DNA of 64,000 nt, from the NCBI RefSeq assembly GCF_039534165.1, contig NZ_BAAAUX010000014.1, forward strand, positions 558,001-622,000, in the 5' to 3' direction. Made by a program: the position numbers and the translations under genes. Of this stretch, positions 31,865-41,286 are shown one piece after another. Below the pieces are notes generated by a model. That model had not been told where the DNA came from. It did not search any database and saw nothing but the letters and a program-made list of their open reading frames with translations. The stretch's first letter is position 1, and every line of letters starts with the position of its first letter. Source of the stretch: Saccharopolyspora_D taberi (GTDB lineage: Bacteria; Actinomycetota; Actinomycetes; Mycobacteriales; Pseudonocardiaceae).

Positions 31865-32970
31865 CACGGCCTCGGCACGTTCTGCGAGCCCCGCACTCCG
31901 GTGGGGTCGCCGTAGGGAAGGGTGCAGGCGGCGTCGAGGTTCAGCGGCGCACCGGGCGAGGTGTCGAGCCCGTCCCGGTACGGGGTTCCCTCGTAGCCGC
32001 TGTTGCAGGGCAGCGGGTCGAAGAACGTCAGCGACAGGCCGAAGTGCGCGCCGTCGGGGCGCACCACCGACGAGCCGGCCGCGACCGCCTTCGGCGTCAT
32101 CACCAGCAGCTGCTCCATGCCGCCCTGGCGGACCTCCAGCACCTCGGAGGTGGTGAGCAGGTTCGCCATCAGCACCCCGAGGCGCGGCCCCGTCTCCCGG
32201 ATGACCGAGCTGACCTCGCGCGCGGCGGGCGGAACCGCGGTGATCAGGCCGCGGATGTCGCCGTCGGACCGGCGCACCTGGTCGGCCAGCAGCCGCGCCT
32301 GGGTGCCGAAGGTCCGGATGGCGTCGGAATGTTCGAGCTGCGTGCGCAGCACCTTCTCGGAGTTGGTGATCAGGCCGGTCGCCTGCGGGACGTGCTCGGT
32401 CGCGGAGTGGATGAACTCGATGCTGTTGTCCAGCAGGCCCTCCAGGTGCGGGCCCGCTCCGGAGGTCGCCGCGTGGAGCTCGTCGACGACCGTGCGCAGT
32501 TCCTCCTTGGGCACGGACTCGACGAACGAGTCCAGGTTCGTCAGCACCGCGTCCACCGGCAGCGGAATCGCGGTGTCCTCCTGCTGGATCACCGATCCGT
32601 CCCGCAACATCGCACCGCCCACGACGCGGGGCCGCAGGTCCACGTACTGCTCCCCCGCCGCCGAGCGGTTGGCCACCACGGCCTCGGTGTCGGCGGGGAT
32701 CGGGGGCGCGTCCGGATCGACCAGCAGGTCGGCCTCCATGCCCGAGGACGTCAGCCGCAGCGGTCCGACCCGGCCGACCGGCACCCCGCGGAAGGTCACC
32801 TCGGCGTTGGTGAAGATCCCGCCCGCGCTGGTGAACCGGGCCCGCACGGTGTAGCCGTCGCCCCACAGCAGTTTGTGCATCCCGACGTAGTTGGCGCCGA
32901 CGTAGCTGACGCCGACCAGGGCGATCACCAGGAACAGCGTCACCTGCCTGCGCACCATCTTGGTCAGCAT
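31864..32970 (-). CDS. mceF: MCE-family protein, sixth (MceF position)
   Basis: The 368-residue protein has an N-terminal membrane anchor (VTLFLVIALVGVSYVGANYV) and an MCE domain (YTVRARFTSAGGIFTNAEVTFRGVPVGRV). A long helical segment (about residues 160-300) should line the periplasmic lipid tunnel. The C-terminal tail has a pair of cysteines. It closes the row of six MCE proteins and overlaps its neighbours by one base on each side (TGATG). Confidence 0.93.
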   Translation of the reverse strand: MLTKMVRRQVTLFLVIALVGVSYVGANYVGMHKLLWGDGYTVRARFTSAGGIFTNAEVTFRGVPVGRVGPLRLTSSGMEADLLVDPDAPPIPADTEAVVANRSAAGEQYVDLRPRVVGGAMLRDGSVIQQEDTAIPLPVDAVLTNLDSFVESVPKEELRTVVDELHAATSGAGPHLEGLLDNSIEFIHSATEHVPQATGLITNSEKVLRTQLEHSDAIRTFGTQARLLADQVRRSDGDIRGLITAVPPAAREVSSVIRETGPRLGVLMANLLTTSEVLEVRQGGMEQLLVMTPKAVAAGSSVVRPDGAHFGLSLTFFDPLPCNSGYEGTPYRDGLDTSPGAPLNLDAACTLPYGDPTGVRGSQNVPRP

Positions 32971-33956
32971 CAGCCGCCACCTCCCCCGCCGGTGCGGGCG
33001 TCGAAGTTCAGGTAGGAGTTGAGGTAGTCGCCCCGGACCGCGTTGAGCGACTCGTCCGGGAACGGGAAGGTCAGCAGCGTCTGCATCGCCGCGGGCAGCG
33101 CGGCACCGGAGTCGGCCAGGCGGCGCAGCGTCGGTTCCAGCGCGTGCAGGTCGGCGACCAGGTCGTCCTTGCTGCGGTTGACCGTGTCCACCGAGACGTC
33201 GCTGAGCTCGGCCAGCGACCTGAGCATGCCCACCAGCGCCTCCCGCTGCTGGGAGATCGCCTCGATGCCCGGCGTCAGATCGGTCAGGGCGGTGTCGATC
33301 AGCGGCTTCTCCCGGTCCAGCGTCGCGGCCAGCCGGTTGACGCCGTCGAGCGCCCTGGTGACCTCACCGCGGTGCTGGTCCAGGCCGCCGATGAAGGTGT
33401 CCAGGTTGTGCAGCAGTTCCCTCGCGGCGGTCTCGTTGCCGCCCAGCGCGGCGTTGAGCTCCTGGTTGATGTTCTGGATCTGGCCGATCCCGCCGCCGTT
33501 GAGCAGCAGCGACAGCGCCCCGAAGACCTCCTCCACCTCGGGGCTGCGGTTGGTGCGGTCGGCCGTGATCCGCGCCCCGTCCGCCAGCCTGCCCAGCGCA
33601 CCCTCCACATCGGACGGTGCGAGTTCGACGAACTTCTCGCCGAGCAGGCTCGACTGGCGCAGCCGCGCGATCGCGTTGCCCGGCAGGTCCACGTCGCCGT
33701 TGAGCACCAGGGAGACCTGCGCCGTCCGCCCGTCCGGCGCCAGCTCGACCGACTCGACCTTGCCGACCGCGACGTCGGCGACCTTGACGCTGGACTGCGG
33801 CACCAGGTCCAGGACGTTAGCGAAGCTGACCACGACCCGGTAGGAGTGGGCTCCGACGTCCGGTCCGCCCGGCAGCGGCACGTCGTAGAGACCGCCCTGC
33901 CCGCACCCGGCGACCAGCACCGAGAGCACCGCCGAGACCGCGAGGATCCGCCGCAT
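32970..33956 (-). CDS. mceE: MCE-family lipoprotein, fifth (MceE/LprK position)
   Basis: The 328-residue protein has a lipoprotein signal with lipobox LVAGC (Cys18), as expected for the fifth protein of actinobacterial mce operons. The MCE domain (YRVVVSFANVLDLVPQSSVKVADVAVG) is followed by a coiled helical region of about 170 residues. Lipid anchoring would fix one subunit of the hexamer to the membrane. The C-terminus ends in a Gly-rich run. Confidence 0.93.
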   Translation of the reverse strand: MRRILAVSAVLSVLVAGCGQGGLYDVPLPGGPDVGAHSYRVVVSFANVLDLVPQSSVKVADVAVGKVESVELAPDGRTAQVSLVLNGDVDLPGNAIARLRQSSLLGEKFVELAPSDVEGALGRLADGARITADRTNRSPEVEEVFGALSLLLNGGGIGQIQNINQELNAALGGNETAARELLHNLDTFIGGLDQHRGEVTRALDGVNRLAATLDREKPLIDTALTDLTPGIEAISQQREALVGMLRSLAELSDVSVDTVNRSKDDLVADLHALEPTLRRLADSGAALPAAMQTLLTFPFPDESLNAVRGDYLNSYLNFDARTGGGGGG

Positions 33957-34957
33957 CAGCGCACACCTCCCGCGCTCGGCAGCGGCAGGGCCGGGCCCTG
34001 CGCCGAGAACTCCAGCAGGTTGCCCCGCGCGTCGATGGTGCCCGTCTGCGGGTTGTACGCCTCGACCACGTTGGTCAGCGCGTTCGGCGCGGTGTCGAGC
34101 GCCTCGGCCACCGATCCCTTCTGGTCGGCCAGGATCTGGCTGATCGCGGCGAGTTTGTCCACATTGGTGTGCACCTTGCCGCGGTTGTCCCGGATGAAGT
34201 CGCGCACCGTGGCCACCGCCTCGTTCAGCTCGACCAGCGCCGCACCCAGGTCGTCCCGGTCCTCGGCCAGCACCTGGGTGATGGAGGCCAGCTGGTCAAC
34301 CGCGTGGCCGGCCTGCTCGTCGTTGGCGGCGAGCACGGCGGTGAAGGTGCTGAGCTTGTCGACCGTGGTGAGCAGATCTCCCTTGGAGTCGTTGAGGGTT
34401 CGCGCCAGGTCGCCGAGCTGGCGGATCGTCTCGCCCAGCGGGGCGCCGTTGCCCGACAGCGTCCGCGCGCTCTGCCGCAGCAGCTCGTTGACCGCGCCGT
34501 CGGCGTTGGCGCCCTGCGGGCCGAGCGCGACGGTGAGCTGGTTGAGGCTGCTGAACAACTGGTCCAGCTCCACCGGGGTCGCCGTGCGCGTGACCGGGAT
34601 CTCGCCGCCGTCGGCCAGCTGCGGTCCTCCGGCGTAGACCGGCGCGAGCTGGACGTAGCGGTCGGCGACCACGCTCGGCGTGACGATCAGCGCGGTGGCG
34701 TCGGCGGGCAGTTCGACGTCGGCGTCGACGGTCATGTCCACTTTCACGTTGTCACCGCGTGGAACCACGCTGTCCACTGTGCCCACCACGACGCCGAGGA
34801 CGCGCACGTCGGACTCCGGGTAGATGCCCACCGCCGTGGTGAAGTACGCCGTGATCCGCTTCTGACCGGAGCCGGCCACCGCCAGCCAGGCGAGCCCGGT
34901 GAGCAGCACCGCCACCACCACGGCGACCGCTCCCCACAAGAGCTTTCGCTTGCCCAT
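33956..34957 (-). CDS. mceD: MCE-family protein, fourth (MceD position)
   Basis: The 333-residue protein has an N-terminal anchor helix (LWGAVAVVVAVLLTGLAWLAVAG). The MCE domain contains ITAYFTTAVGIYPESDVRVL and GTVDSV, and a helical tunnel segment follows. The ATG at 34957 is chosen because it overlaps the mceC stop as TGATG; an upstream in-frame ATG has no support. Confidence 0.92.
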   Translation of the reverse strand: MGKRKLLWGAVAVVVAVLLTGLAWLAVAGSGQKRITAYFTTAVGIYPESDVRVLGVVVGTVDSVVPRGDNVKVDMTVDADVELPADATALIVTPSVVADRYVQLAPVYAGGPQLADGGEIPVTRTATPVELDQLFSSLNQLTVALGPQGANADGAVNELLRQSARTLSGNGAPLGETIRQLGDLARTLNDSKGDLLTTVDKLSTFTAVLAANDEQAGHAVDQLASITQVLAEDRDDLGAALVELNEAVATVRDFIRDNRGKVHTNVDKLAAISQILADQKGSVAEALDTAPNALTNVVEAYNPQTGTIDARGNLLEFSAQGPALPLPSAGGVR

Positions 34958-35946
34958 CAACGACCTCCCGCTCTCGGTGGGGTGCAACTCCCGGACGGGT
35001 CGGGGACCAGACCGCAGATGTAGGTGTCGATCCAGCGGCCGTTGCCGACGGCGTTGCCGATCATCCGGTAGAACGGCCCGGCCCGGACCAGGCTCTCGGT
35101 CAGCTTGTCCTGGTTGCGCTGCAGCACGGTGGTGACGCGTTCGAGCTGGTCCAGCGCGGGCCCCAGGGTCTCCTGGTTGTCGGCGACCAGGCCCTTGAGC
35201 TCGACGGCGAGATCGCGGGCGCCGGTGAACAGCTTGCCGATGGCCTCCCGGCGGTTGTTCAGCTCGGTGAGCAGCCGGTCGCCGTCCTTGATCAGCGACT
35301 CGAACTGCGCGCCGCGGTCGCCGAGCGTGGTGCTGATCCGCGCGGTGTTGTTCAGCAGCCTGGTCAGCTCGTCGTCGCGGGAGGCCAGCGTCGTCGACAG
35401 CGCGGACAGGCCGTCGAAGGCCGACCGGACGTCCTCGGGCGCCGAGGCGCCGAGCGTCGCCGACAGGGTGCGGAAGCTCTCGGCGAGCTGGGCGGTGTTG
35501 ATCGCGCCGGTCGCCTCGGCCAGGTCGCCGAAGACCTCGTTGACGTCGTAGGGCGAGGTGGTCCGGTCCCGCGGGATCGGCACGTCCGGGTCCAGCTCGC
35601 CCGCGCCGACCGGGTCGAGCACCAGGTTCTTCTGCCCCAGCAGGGTCTTGATCTTGATGGCGGCGCTGGTCCGGTCGCCCAGCCAGACGCCCTTGACCCG
35701 GAAGGAGACCTCCACCCGGGTGCCCTCGAGCGCCACGTCCCGGACCTCGCCCACCTTGACGCCGGCCACCCGCACCTCGTCGCCCGGCTTGAGCCCGGCG
35801 GCCTCGGCGAACTCGGCCGTGTAGGTGGTGCCGCCGCCGACCACCGGCAGCTCGTCGGAGTAGAACGTGCCAAGCCCGACCAGCGTCATCAGCAGCGCGC
35901 CGACGATGCCGACGGTGACCGGGTTGCGTTGCCGGAACGACTTCAC
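34957..35946 (-). CDS. mceC: MCE-family protein, third (MceC position)
   Basis: The 329-residue protein has an anchor helix (VTVGIVGALLMTLVGLGTFY) and an MCE domain with YTAEFAEAAGLKPGDEVRVAG. A helical region follows, and a C-terminal Cys-containing tail reads DTYICGLVPDPSGSCTPP. The GTG start overlaps the mceB stop by four bases (GTGA). The short Cys-rich ending resembles that of its mceB neighbour. Confidence 0.93.
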   Translation of the reverse strand: MKSFRQRNPVTVGIVGALLMTLVGLGTFYSDELPVVGGGTTYTAEFAEAAGLKPGDEVRVAGVKVGEVRDVALEGTRVEVSFRVKGVWLGDRTSAAIKIKTLLGQKNLVLDPVGAGELDPDVPIPRDRTTSPYDVNEVFGDLAEATGAINTAQLAESFRTLSATLGASAPEDVRSAFDGLSALSTTLASRDDELTRLLNNTARISTTLGDRGAQFESLIKDGDRLLTELNNRREAIGKLFTGARDLAVELKGLVADNQETLGPALDQLERVTTVLQRNQDKLTESLVRAGPFYRMIGNAVGNGRWIDTYICGLVPDPSGSCTPPRAGGR

Positions 35947-36962
35947 CGCAGGCACCTCGCTTGCTCGACGGGGCGTCCGACGGGCGGGCCGCCGGGTGCC
36001 GGTTCGGCGTCGGAGGACACCGAGCACAGGTAGAAGTTCAGCCACGAGCCGTAGGAGGCCATCCGGCCGATCCGGTCGTACTTGACCGGCAGGTTCCCGA
36101 TGAACCGCTCGAACACCGGCGTGTTGTCGGCCAGGCCCTTCGACAGGTCGCCCAGCGCGGCGATGTCGTCCTTGAGCGGCTGGCGGCCCTCGTGCAGCAG
36201 CTCGGCGGTGCTCGCGCTCAGCTCGCCCATGCCGCCGATCGCCTGTCCGATCGGCTCGGCGTCGGCGGCCAGCCCCTGCACCAGCTGCTGCGTGGTGTCG
36301 ACCAGCGTGCCGAGCTGGTCCCCCTTGCCGTTGATGGTGTCGAGGACCGCGTTGAGGTTGTTGACGACCTCGCCGATCACCCGGTCCCGTTCGGCCAGCG
36401 TCGAGGTCAGGGACGCGGTGTGGCGCAGCACGCTGTCGACGGTGCCGCCTTCTCCTTGCAGCACCTGGACGATCTCGAACGACAGCTGGTTGACGTCCTC
36501 CGGAGAGAGCGCCTGGAACAGCGGTTTGAACCCGTTGAACATCGCGGTCAGGTCCACCGCGGGCCGGGTCCGCTCCAGCGGGATGTGCGCGCCGGGTTCG
36601 AGCGCGCGGTCCATCGGCTGCTCGCCCTGGTCCAGCGAGAGGTAGCGCTGCCCGACCATGTTCCGGTAGCGGATCGCGGCCGTGGCGTGCCCGGAGATCC
36701 GGCGGCGGGCGTCCACGGTGAAGGTCACGTCGGCGAACCGCCTGTCGGCGACCTCCACTTCGGACACCTCGCCGATGCGCACGCCCGCCATCCGCACGTC
36801 GTCACCGGGGTTGAGCGAGGTGGCGTCGGTGAACCGCGCCGTGTAGGTGACCTTGTCGCCCATGCCGACGTTGGCGATCGTCACGCCCAGCACGGTCGTG
36901 GCCAGCACCGTGACCACCAGGAAGATCGTTCCCTTGACCAGCGGTCCGAGGAGTCCCTTCAC
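35943..36962 (-). CDS. mceB: MCE-family protein, second (MceB position)
   Basis: The 339-residue protein has an anchor helix (KGTIFLVVTVLATTVLGVTI), then the MCE domain (YTARFTDATSLNPGDDVRMAG and VRIGEVSEVEV) and a helical tunnel domain. The tail contains LNFYLCSV. The GTG start overlaps the mceA stop (GTGA). It belongs to one heterohexameric periplasmic lipid conduit with MceA and C-F. Confidence 0.94.
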   Translation of the reverse strand: MKGLLGPLVKGTIFLVVTVLATTVLGVTIANVGMGDKVTYTARFTDATSLNPGDDVRMAGVRIGEVSEVEVADRRFADVTFTVDARRRISGHATAAIRYRNMVGQRYLSLDQGEQPMDRALEPGAHIPLERTRPAVDLTAMFNGFKPLFQALSPEDVNQLSFEIVQVLQGEGGTVDSVLRHTASLTSTLAERDRVIGEVVNNLNAVLDTINGKGDQLGTLVDTTQQLVQGLAADAEPIGQAIGGMGELSASTAELLHEGRQPLKDDIAALGDLSKGLADNTPVFERFIGNLPVKYDRIGRMASYGSWLNFYLCSVSSDAEPAPGGPPVGRPVEQARCLR

Positions 36963-38158
36963 CGCAGCGTCACCTCCGATCCCCGCAGCAGCGGGCCCAC
37001 CAGCAGCGTGTTCCAGCCCGGGACCTCCGACGGCCGCACGTTCATGCCCGGGGCCAGCAGTTCGGACACCAGCCGCTGTTCGTACGGGGAGTTCGCCACT
37101 GACGTCCCGTTGGCAGGACCCGCTCCCGGCGCGTAGCACTTCGGTCCGCCGCCGGCGTCGTAGACCGGGTCGTCGCGGCCCGGCACGTACTTCCCGCGCG
37201 GCGGCTGGACCGTCAGGTTCACGTGCAGCCCGGGCTCGTTGGTCCCCTTGCCCAGGGCCTTCTCCACGAGCGGGGTGAACCGGTTGACCGCGTCGAACAG
37301 GCACGGGAACTCCGGCGAGTACTCCGCCAGCAGCTCCAGCGTCGGCCTGCTCGACTCGCTGACCCCGATGAACTCGTCCCTGTTCTGCCGGAAGAACTCG
37401 GTCATGTCGTCGGAGGCGGCGGTCACGTCGGTGTAGAGCGCCTCCAGGTTCGCCCGCTCGTCGGCGATCGTGCGGCCGGTCACCGACAGGTCGGCCAGCG
37501 CGCGCAGGATGTCGGGCGCGGCGGAGTCGTAGACGGCCGAGAGGTCGGCCAGCGAGCTGATGTCGGACTTCAGCTGCGGCAGCACGGGATTGACCTGCTT
37601 GAGCAGGTCGTTGAGCTGCCGCACGCTCTCGCCCAGCGGTTTCCCGCGGCCGTCCAGCGCCTGCGACACCGAGCCGAGCGAGGCCGCCAGCTTCTCCGGC
37701 TGCACCGCGCGCAGCAGCGGCAGCACGTCACCGAGCACCCGCTCCAGCTCGATCGCGTTCTCCGAGCGGTCCTGGCCGATGGTGTCCCCGTCGGACAGCG
37801 CCCGCGCGTCCGGCGACTCCGGCAGCACCAGGTCGACGTAGCGCTCGCCGAACAGCGTCTTCGGGACCAGCCGCGCCGAGACGTTGGCGGGCAGCTGCTC
37901 GAGGGTCGCCGGGTCCATGGCCAGTTCCAGCTCCGCGCCATCGCCGGAGGTCCGCACCGCGCGGACCGTGCCGAACGGCACGCCGCGCGCCTTGACCTCG
38001 GCGTTGGGTTCGAGCTGGTTGCCGATCCGGTCGGTGCGCAGCGTCACCGTGCTCACCGGCGTGAACCGCTTCTCGTACACCGCGACCGCCAGCCAGAGCA
38101 CCATGGCCATGATCACCAGGAACACCACCCCGGCCAGCTGCGTGCCAAGCCTGCTCAT
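36959..38158 (-). CDS. mceA: MCE-family protein, first (MceA position)
   Basis: The 399-residue protein has an anchor helix (AGVVFLVIMAMVLWLAVAVY) and an MCE domain (STVTLRTDRIGNQLEPNAEVKARG). The helical region of about 190 residues contains the segment VSESSRPTLELLAEYSPEFPC, typical of MceA. The C-terminal tail is long and Gly/Pro-rich. The ATG overlaps the yrbEB stop as ATGA. Mycobacterial Mce1 and Mce4 import fatty acids and cholesterol; which lipid this system takes cannot be read here. Confidence 0.94.
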   Translation of the reverse strand: MSRLGTQLAGVVFLVIMAMVLWLAVAVYEKRFTPVSTVTLRTDRIGNQLEPNAEVKARGVPFGTVRAVRTSGDGAELELAMDPATLEQLPANVSARLVPKTLFGERYVDLVLPESPDARALSDGDTIGQDRSENAIELERVLGDVLPLLRAVQPEKLAASLGSVSQALDGRGKPLGESVRQLNDLLKQVNPVLPQLKSDISSLADLSAVYDSAAPDILRALADLSVTGRTIADERANLEALYTDVTAASDDMTEFFRQNRDEFIGVSESSRPTLELLAEYSPEFPCLFDAVNRFTPLVEKALGKGTNEPGLHVNLTVQPPRGKYVPGRDDPVYDAGGGPKCYAPGAGPANGTSVANSPYEQRLVSELLAPGMNVRPSEVPGWNTLLVGPLLRGSEVTLR

Positions 38159-38994
38159 CCCGCCACCTTCACCGTCGTGTTCGCGCCCCAGATCGCCAGG
38201 CTCAGCAACAGGTCCAGCACGCTGATCAGCACGATCGACGTGCGCACCGCGCGGCCGACGGCGACGCCGACGCCCGCGGGCCCGCCCGAGGCGCGGTAGC
38301 CGTAGAAGCAGTGCGTGAGGATCACCGCCACGCTGAAGACCAGCACCTTGCCGAAGGACCACAGCACGTCGATCGGCGGCAGGAACAGCGAGAAGTAGTG
38401 GTCGTAGGTGCCTCCGGACTGGCCGAACAGCCAGACCGTCACCTGCCGCGAGGCCACGTAGGAGGTCATCAGGCCGATCACGTACAGCGGGATCACCGCG
38501 ACGAACCCGGCCACGATCCGGGTCGTGACCAGGTACGGCATGCTGCGCACCGCCATCACCTCGAGCGCGTCGATCTCCTCGGAGATCCGCATCGCGCCCA
38601 GCTGCGCGGTGAAACCCGCGCCGACCGTCGCCGACAGCGCGAGACCGGCGACCAGCGGCGCGATCTCACGGGTGTTGAAGTAGGCGGTCATGAACCCGGT
38701 GAGGGTGGAGATGCCGATCTGGTTGAGCGCGCTGAAACCCTGGAGACCCACCGTGACACCGGTGAACACGCACAGGCCCACGATCACGCCGATCGTGCCG
38801 CCGATGACGGCGAGACCGCCGCTGCCGAAGGTCACCTCGGCCAGCAGCCGCACGACCTCCCGCATGTACCGGCTGACCGCCAGCGGCGCGGCGGCCAGCG
38901 CCCGCAGGTAGAACAGCAGCTGGTCGCCCAGGTCGTACATGGTGTCGCCGGGCTTGCGCAGGGTCGCCCTGGCGCGCTGTCTGATGGTGGTCAC
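38155..38994 (-). CDS. yrbEB: MlaE/YrbE-type ABC permease, second subunit
   Basis: The 279-residue permease has the YrbE pattern. An amphipathic N-terminus (GDQLLFYLRALAAAPLAVSRY) precedes the five-helix core, which includes VIVGLCVFTGVTVGLQGF and the cytoplasmic coupling segment MRISEEIDALEVMAVRSMPYLV. With YrbEA it forms the inner-membrane translocator energised by an MceG-type ATPase, which is not encoded in the window. It starts with GTG three bases after the YrbEA stop. Confidence 0.95.
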   Translation of the reverse strand: MTTIRQRARATLRKPGDTMYDLGDQLLFYLRALAAAPLAVSRYMREVVRLLAEVTFGSGGLAVIGGTIGVIVGLCVFTGVTVGLQGFSALNQIGISTLTGFMTAYFNTREIAPLVAGLALSATVGAGFTAQLGAMRISEEIDALEVMAVRSMPYLVTTRIVAGFVAVIPLYVIGLMTSYVASRQVTVWLFGQSGGTYDHYFSLFLPPIDVLWSFGKVLVFSVAVILTHCFYGYRASGGPAGVGVAVGRAVRTSIVLISVLDLLLSLAIWGANTTVKVAG

Positions 38995-38997
38995 AGG

Positions 38998-39780
38998 TCA
39001 CGTCCCCTTCGCAGGCACCAGTTGCAGGTACAGCCCGGTGATCACGGTGTTGACGAAGAACAGCAGCAGGAAGGTGATCACCACCGACTGGTTCACCACG
39101 TCGCCGACGCCCTTCGAACCGCCCCTGGGGTTCAGCCCCCGGTAGGCCGCCACGACTCCGGCCAGGAATCCGAAGACCAGCGCCTTGAACGTCGACACCC
39201 ACAGGTCGGGCAGCTGCGCGAGCGCGTTGAAGCTCGCGAGGTAGGCACCGGGCGTGCCGCCCTGCACGACCACGTTGAAGAAGTAGCCGCCAGCCACCCC
39301 GACGACGCTGACCAGCCCGTTGAGCAGCATCGCGCCGAGCATCGCCGCGAGCACCCTGGGCACGATCAGCCGCTGGACCGGGGAGACGCCCAGCACCTCC
39401 ATCGCCGCGATCTCCTCGCGGATGGTGCGCGAGCCCAGGTCGGCGCAGATCGCCGAACCGCCCGCCCCGGCGATGACCAGGGTGGTCACGATCGGGCTGG
39501 CCTGCTGCACGACCGCAAGCACGCTCGCCGCGCCGTTGAACGACTTCGCGCCGATCTGGCTGGTCAGCGTGCCCAGCTGGAGCGAGATGACCGCGCCGAA
39601 CGGGATGGCCACCAGGATGGCCGGCGTGATCGAGACGCTGGCCAGGAACCAGAACTGCTGGACGAACTCGCGGAACTGGAACGGGCGCTTGAAGATCAGC
39701 AGCACCACGTCCAGGCCGAGGGCGAACATCCGGCCGAACTCGCGCATCGCCGCGGTCGCCCGCGCCATCACGACGTCCAT
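38998..39780 (-). CDS. yrbEA: MlaE/YrbE-type ABC permease, first subunit
   Basis: The 260-residue permease has the conserved core FGAVISLQLGTLTSQIGAKS, SAICADLGSRTIREEIAAME and VLGVSPVQRLIVPR, the last being the EExDA-type coupling helix (here EEIAAMEVLG). It begins six bases after the DUF6801-like gene stop and three bases before yrbEB, so all are co-transcribed. Confidence 0.95.
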   Translation of the reverse strand: MDVVMARATAAMREFGRMFALGLDVVLLIFKRPFQFREFVQQFWFLASVSITPAILVAIPFGAVISLQLGTLTSQIGAKSFNGAASVLAVVQQASPIVTTLVIAGAGGSAICADLGSRTIREEIAAMEVLGVSPVQRLIVPRVLAAMLGAMLLNGLVSVVGVAGGYFFNVVVQGGTPGAYLASFNALAQLPDLWVSTFKALVFGFLAGVVAAYRGLNPRGGSKGVGDVVNQSVVITFLLLFFVNTVITGLYLQLVPAKGT

Positions 39781-39786
39781 GTCGCA

Positions 39787-40984
39787 TCACGCCCCTTCCG
39801 GAGGGCAGTTCTGGTTCCGGAAGCACCGCAGCACCAGCGTGCTGGTCAGCTTGTTGCCGGGACCGGAGATCAGGCCGGTCAGCAGCGGGTCCAGGTCCTC
39901 GGTGGCGCCGCAGCCCGCGAACGGCGGGATCTCGAAGGTCGTCTCGATCGGGACCGGCGGCACCTTGCTCGGATCCTGGAGGAAGGTCAGGCGGGCGTTG
40001 ATGTCGATCGCGGCAGGAGTCGCGGTCCGGCAGTTCGGCCCGGGGTCGACCGGGACGCCGTCGACGTTGATCTGGCGCACGTTGATGGCGACCGGGATCG
40101 TGGTGTGGACGTCGGCGGCGATGCCGCCGGGGACGAACTGGATGTTGCTGAGGTTGCCGGTGGTCTCGCCGTCCTGCACCATCTCGACCGCGTTGGTCAC
40201 CGGCACGAAGCCGAAGGTGACGAAGTAGCCGTCCGCCGGGGGCATCTGCAACGTTCCGGTGATCGGGTAGGGCTTCTGCGTGATGTCGGCCGAGGCGTCG
40301 AAGCGGCCGCGGCCGATCGACATGTCCGAACCGAGCTTCTGGATCCTGGTCACCGAGTTGTCGATCCAGTAGGACACCGGCAGTCCGGCGGGCGCGGCCG
40401 GTGCGGGCCGCGGTTCGGGGGCCGCGCCCGGTCCGGTCGCGCCCGCCACCGGCACCTCGGCGAGCACTGCCGGCTGAGCAGCCGCGGGGTCGCAGGCCAC
40501 ACCGGATGCCGGATCGTGGAGGGTCAGCGCGGCGGCGACGCCGTGGAGCTCGAAGACCACGTCGCCGCTCGCGGTGACCGCGGGCGAGTCCCCCCGGACG
40601 TCGATGCGGAGCCCGCCGGACGCGGGGAGCTCGGTGTCGGCGATCCGCACGGGGCCGGTGGAGACGTCGGTGACCACGCCGTCGTGGCGGGCGGTGAGCC
40701 GGATGTCGACGGTCCCGCCGATCCGGCTCGTTCCGCTCGCGCGCAACGCGTTCACAAGTGGTTCCGGGAGTTCCAGCGCGACCGACAGCCCGGTCGCCCG
40801 GACCGGGCCGGGGGCCGCCGACGCCGGGAAGGTCGCCGAGACCGCCGCGCGGACCTGTTCGGCTCCCTGCGGGAACGCGCACGTGGTGGCGGTCGTGTGC
40901 GATACCGTCCCGGCCACGGCGGTCACNNNNNNNNNNNNNNNNNNNNNNNNNNGCGCGCAGCAGCGCGGATCTCAATGTCCACAT
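39787..40984 (-). CDS. Exported DUF6801-like protein heading the mce operon (interrupted by assembly gap)
   Basis: The readable 379 residues contain an N-terminal domain (TTCAFPQGAEQVRAAVSATF, LSVALELPEPLVNALRASG, GTVDIRLTARHDG) of the DUF6801 type. A Pro/Ala-rich linker follows (near residues 165-185), and a C-terminal beta-rich domain contains DNSVTRIQKLGSDMSIGRG and GTLQMPPADGYFVTFGFVP. Upstream of the 26-N gap an ATG at 40984 opens MWTLRSALLR, the start of a plausible signal peptide. The frames either side of the gap differ, so the true gap is probably not 26 bases. The protein is likely exported and may hand lipids to the MCE complex; that role is inferred from the operon only. Confidence 0.75.
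40927..40952. other. Assembly gap (26 N) in a signal-peptide region
   Basis: Twenty-six undetermined bases interrupt the first gene of the mce operon, between the N-terminal MWTLRSALLR and the ALA/VAG-like end of a signal peptide. The real length must restore the reading frame. Confidence 0.9.
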
Positions 40985-41286
40985 AAGACAAGAATTCCCT
41001 TGGACGGAATGCGGATTCCTCGATGGCAGGCCGGTAGATTACTTACGGCCCGGCGGAGCGGACAAGAACGAATACGCCGCGACTGCGGTATTTGTCATCC
41101 ACATCAAGGTCCTTCGCCCTCCCGCACTCCCCCGGGACACAAGTCCGCGCCCCGACGCACGCGCATCGTTCATATCCGTGCTAAAAACCCGGACCCGAAC
41201 TGCCACGCGCATGTCTAGAACTGCTTGCGCCCGCTCCGGAACACTCACCGTTCGAATCGAATCCAGCGAACGCGAGGAGTTGACCC
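40985..41286. other. 302-base divergent intergenic region
   Basis: This region separates the mce operon start from the lipase gene and should carry both promoters. It is noticeably less GC-rich than the flanking genes. A weak inverted repeat CGTTCG/CGAACG (41249-41254 and 41267-41272) lies just before the lipase ribosome-binding site. I see no gene in it. Confidence 0.6.

Noticed and set aside
38311..40986. Very long plus-strand frame opposite the yrbE genes
   Set aside because: It gives a low-complexity Arg/Asp/His-rich translation and crosses the N gap; the minus strand carries well-conserved YrbE proteins.
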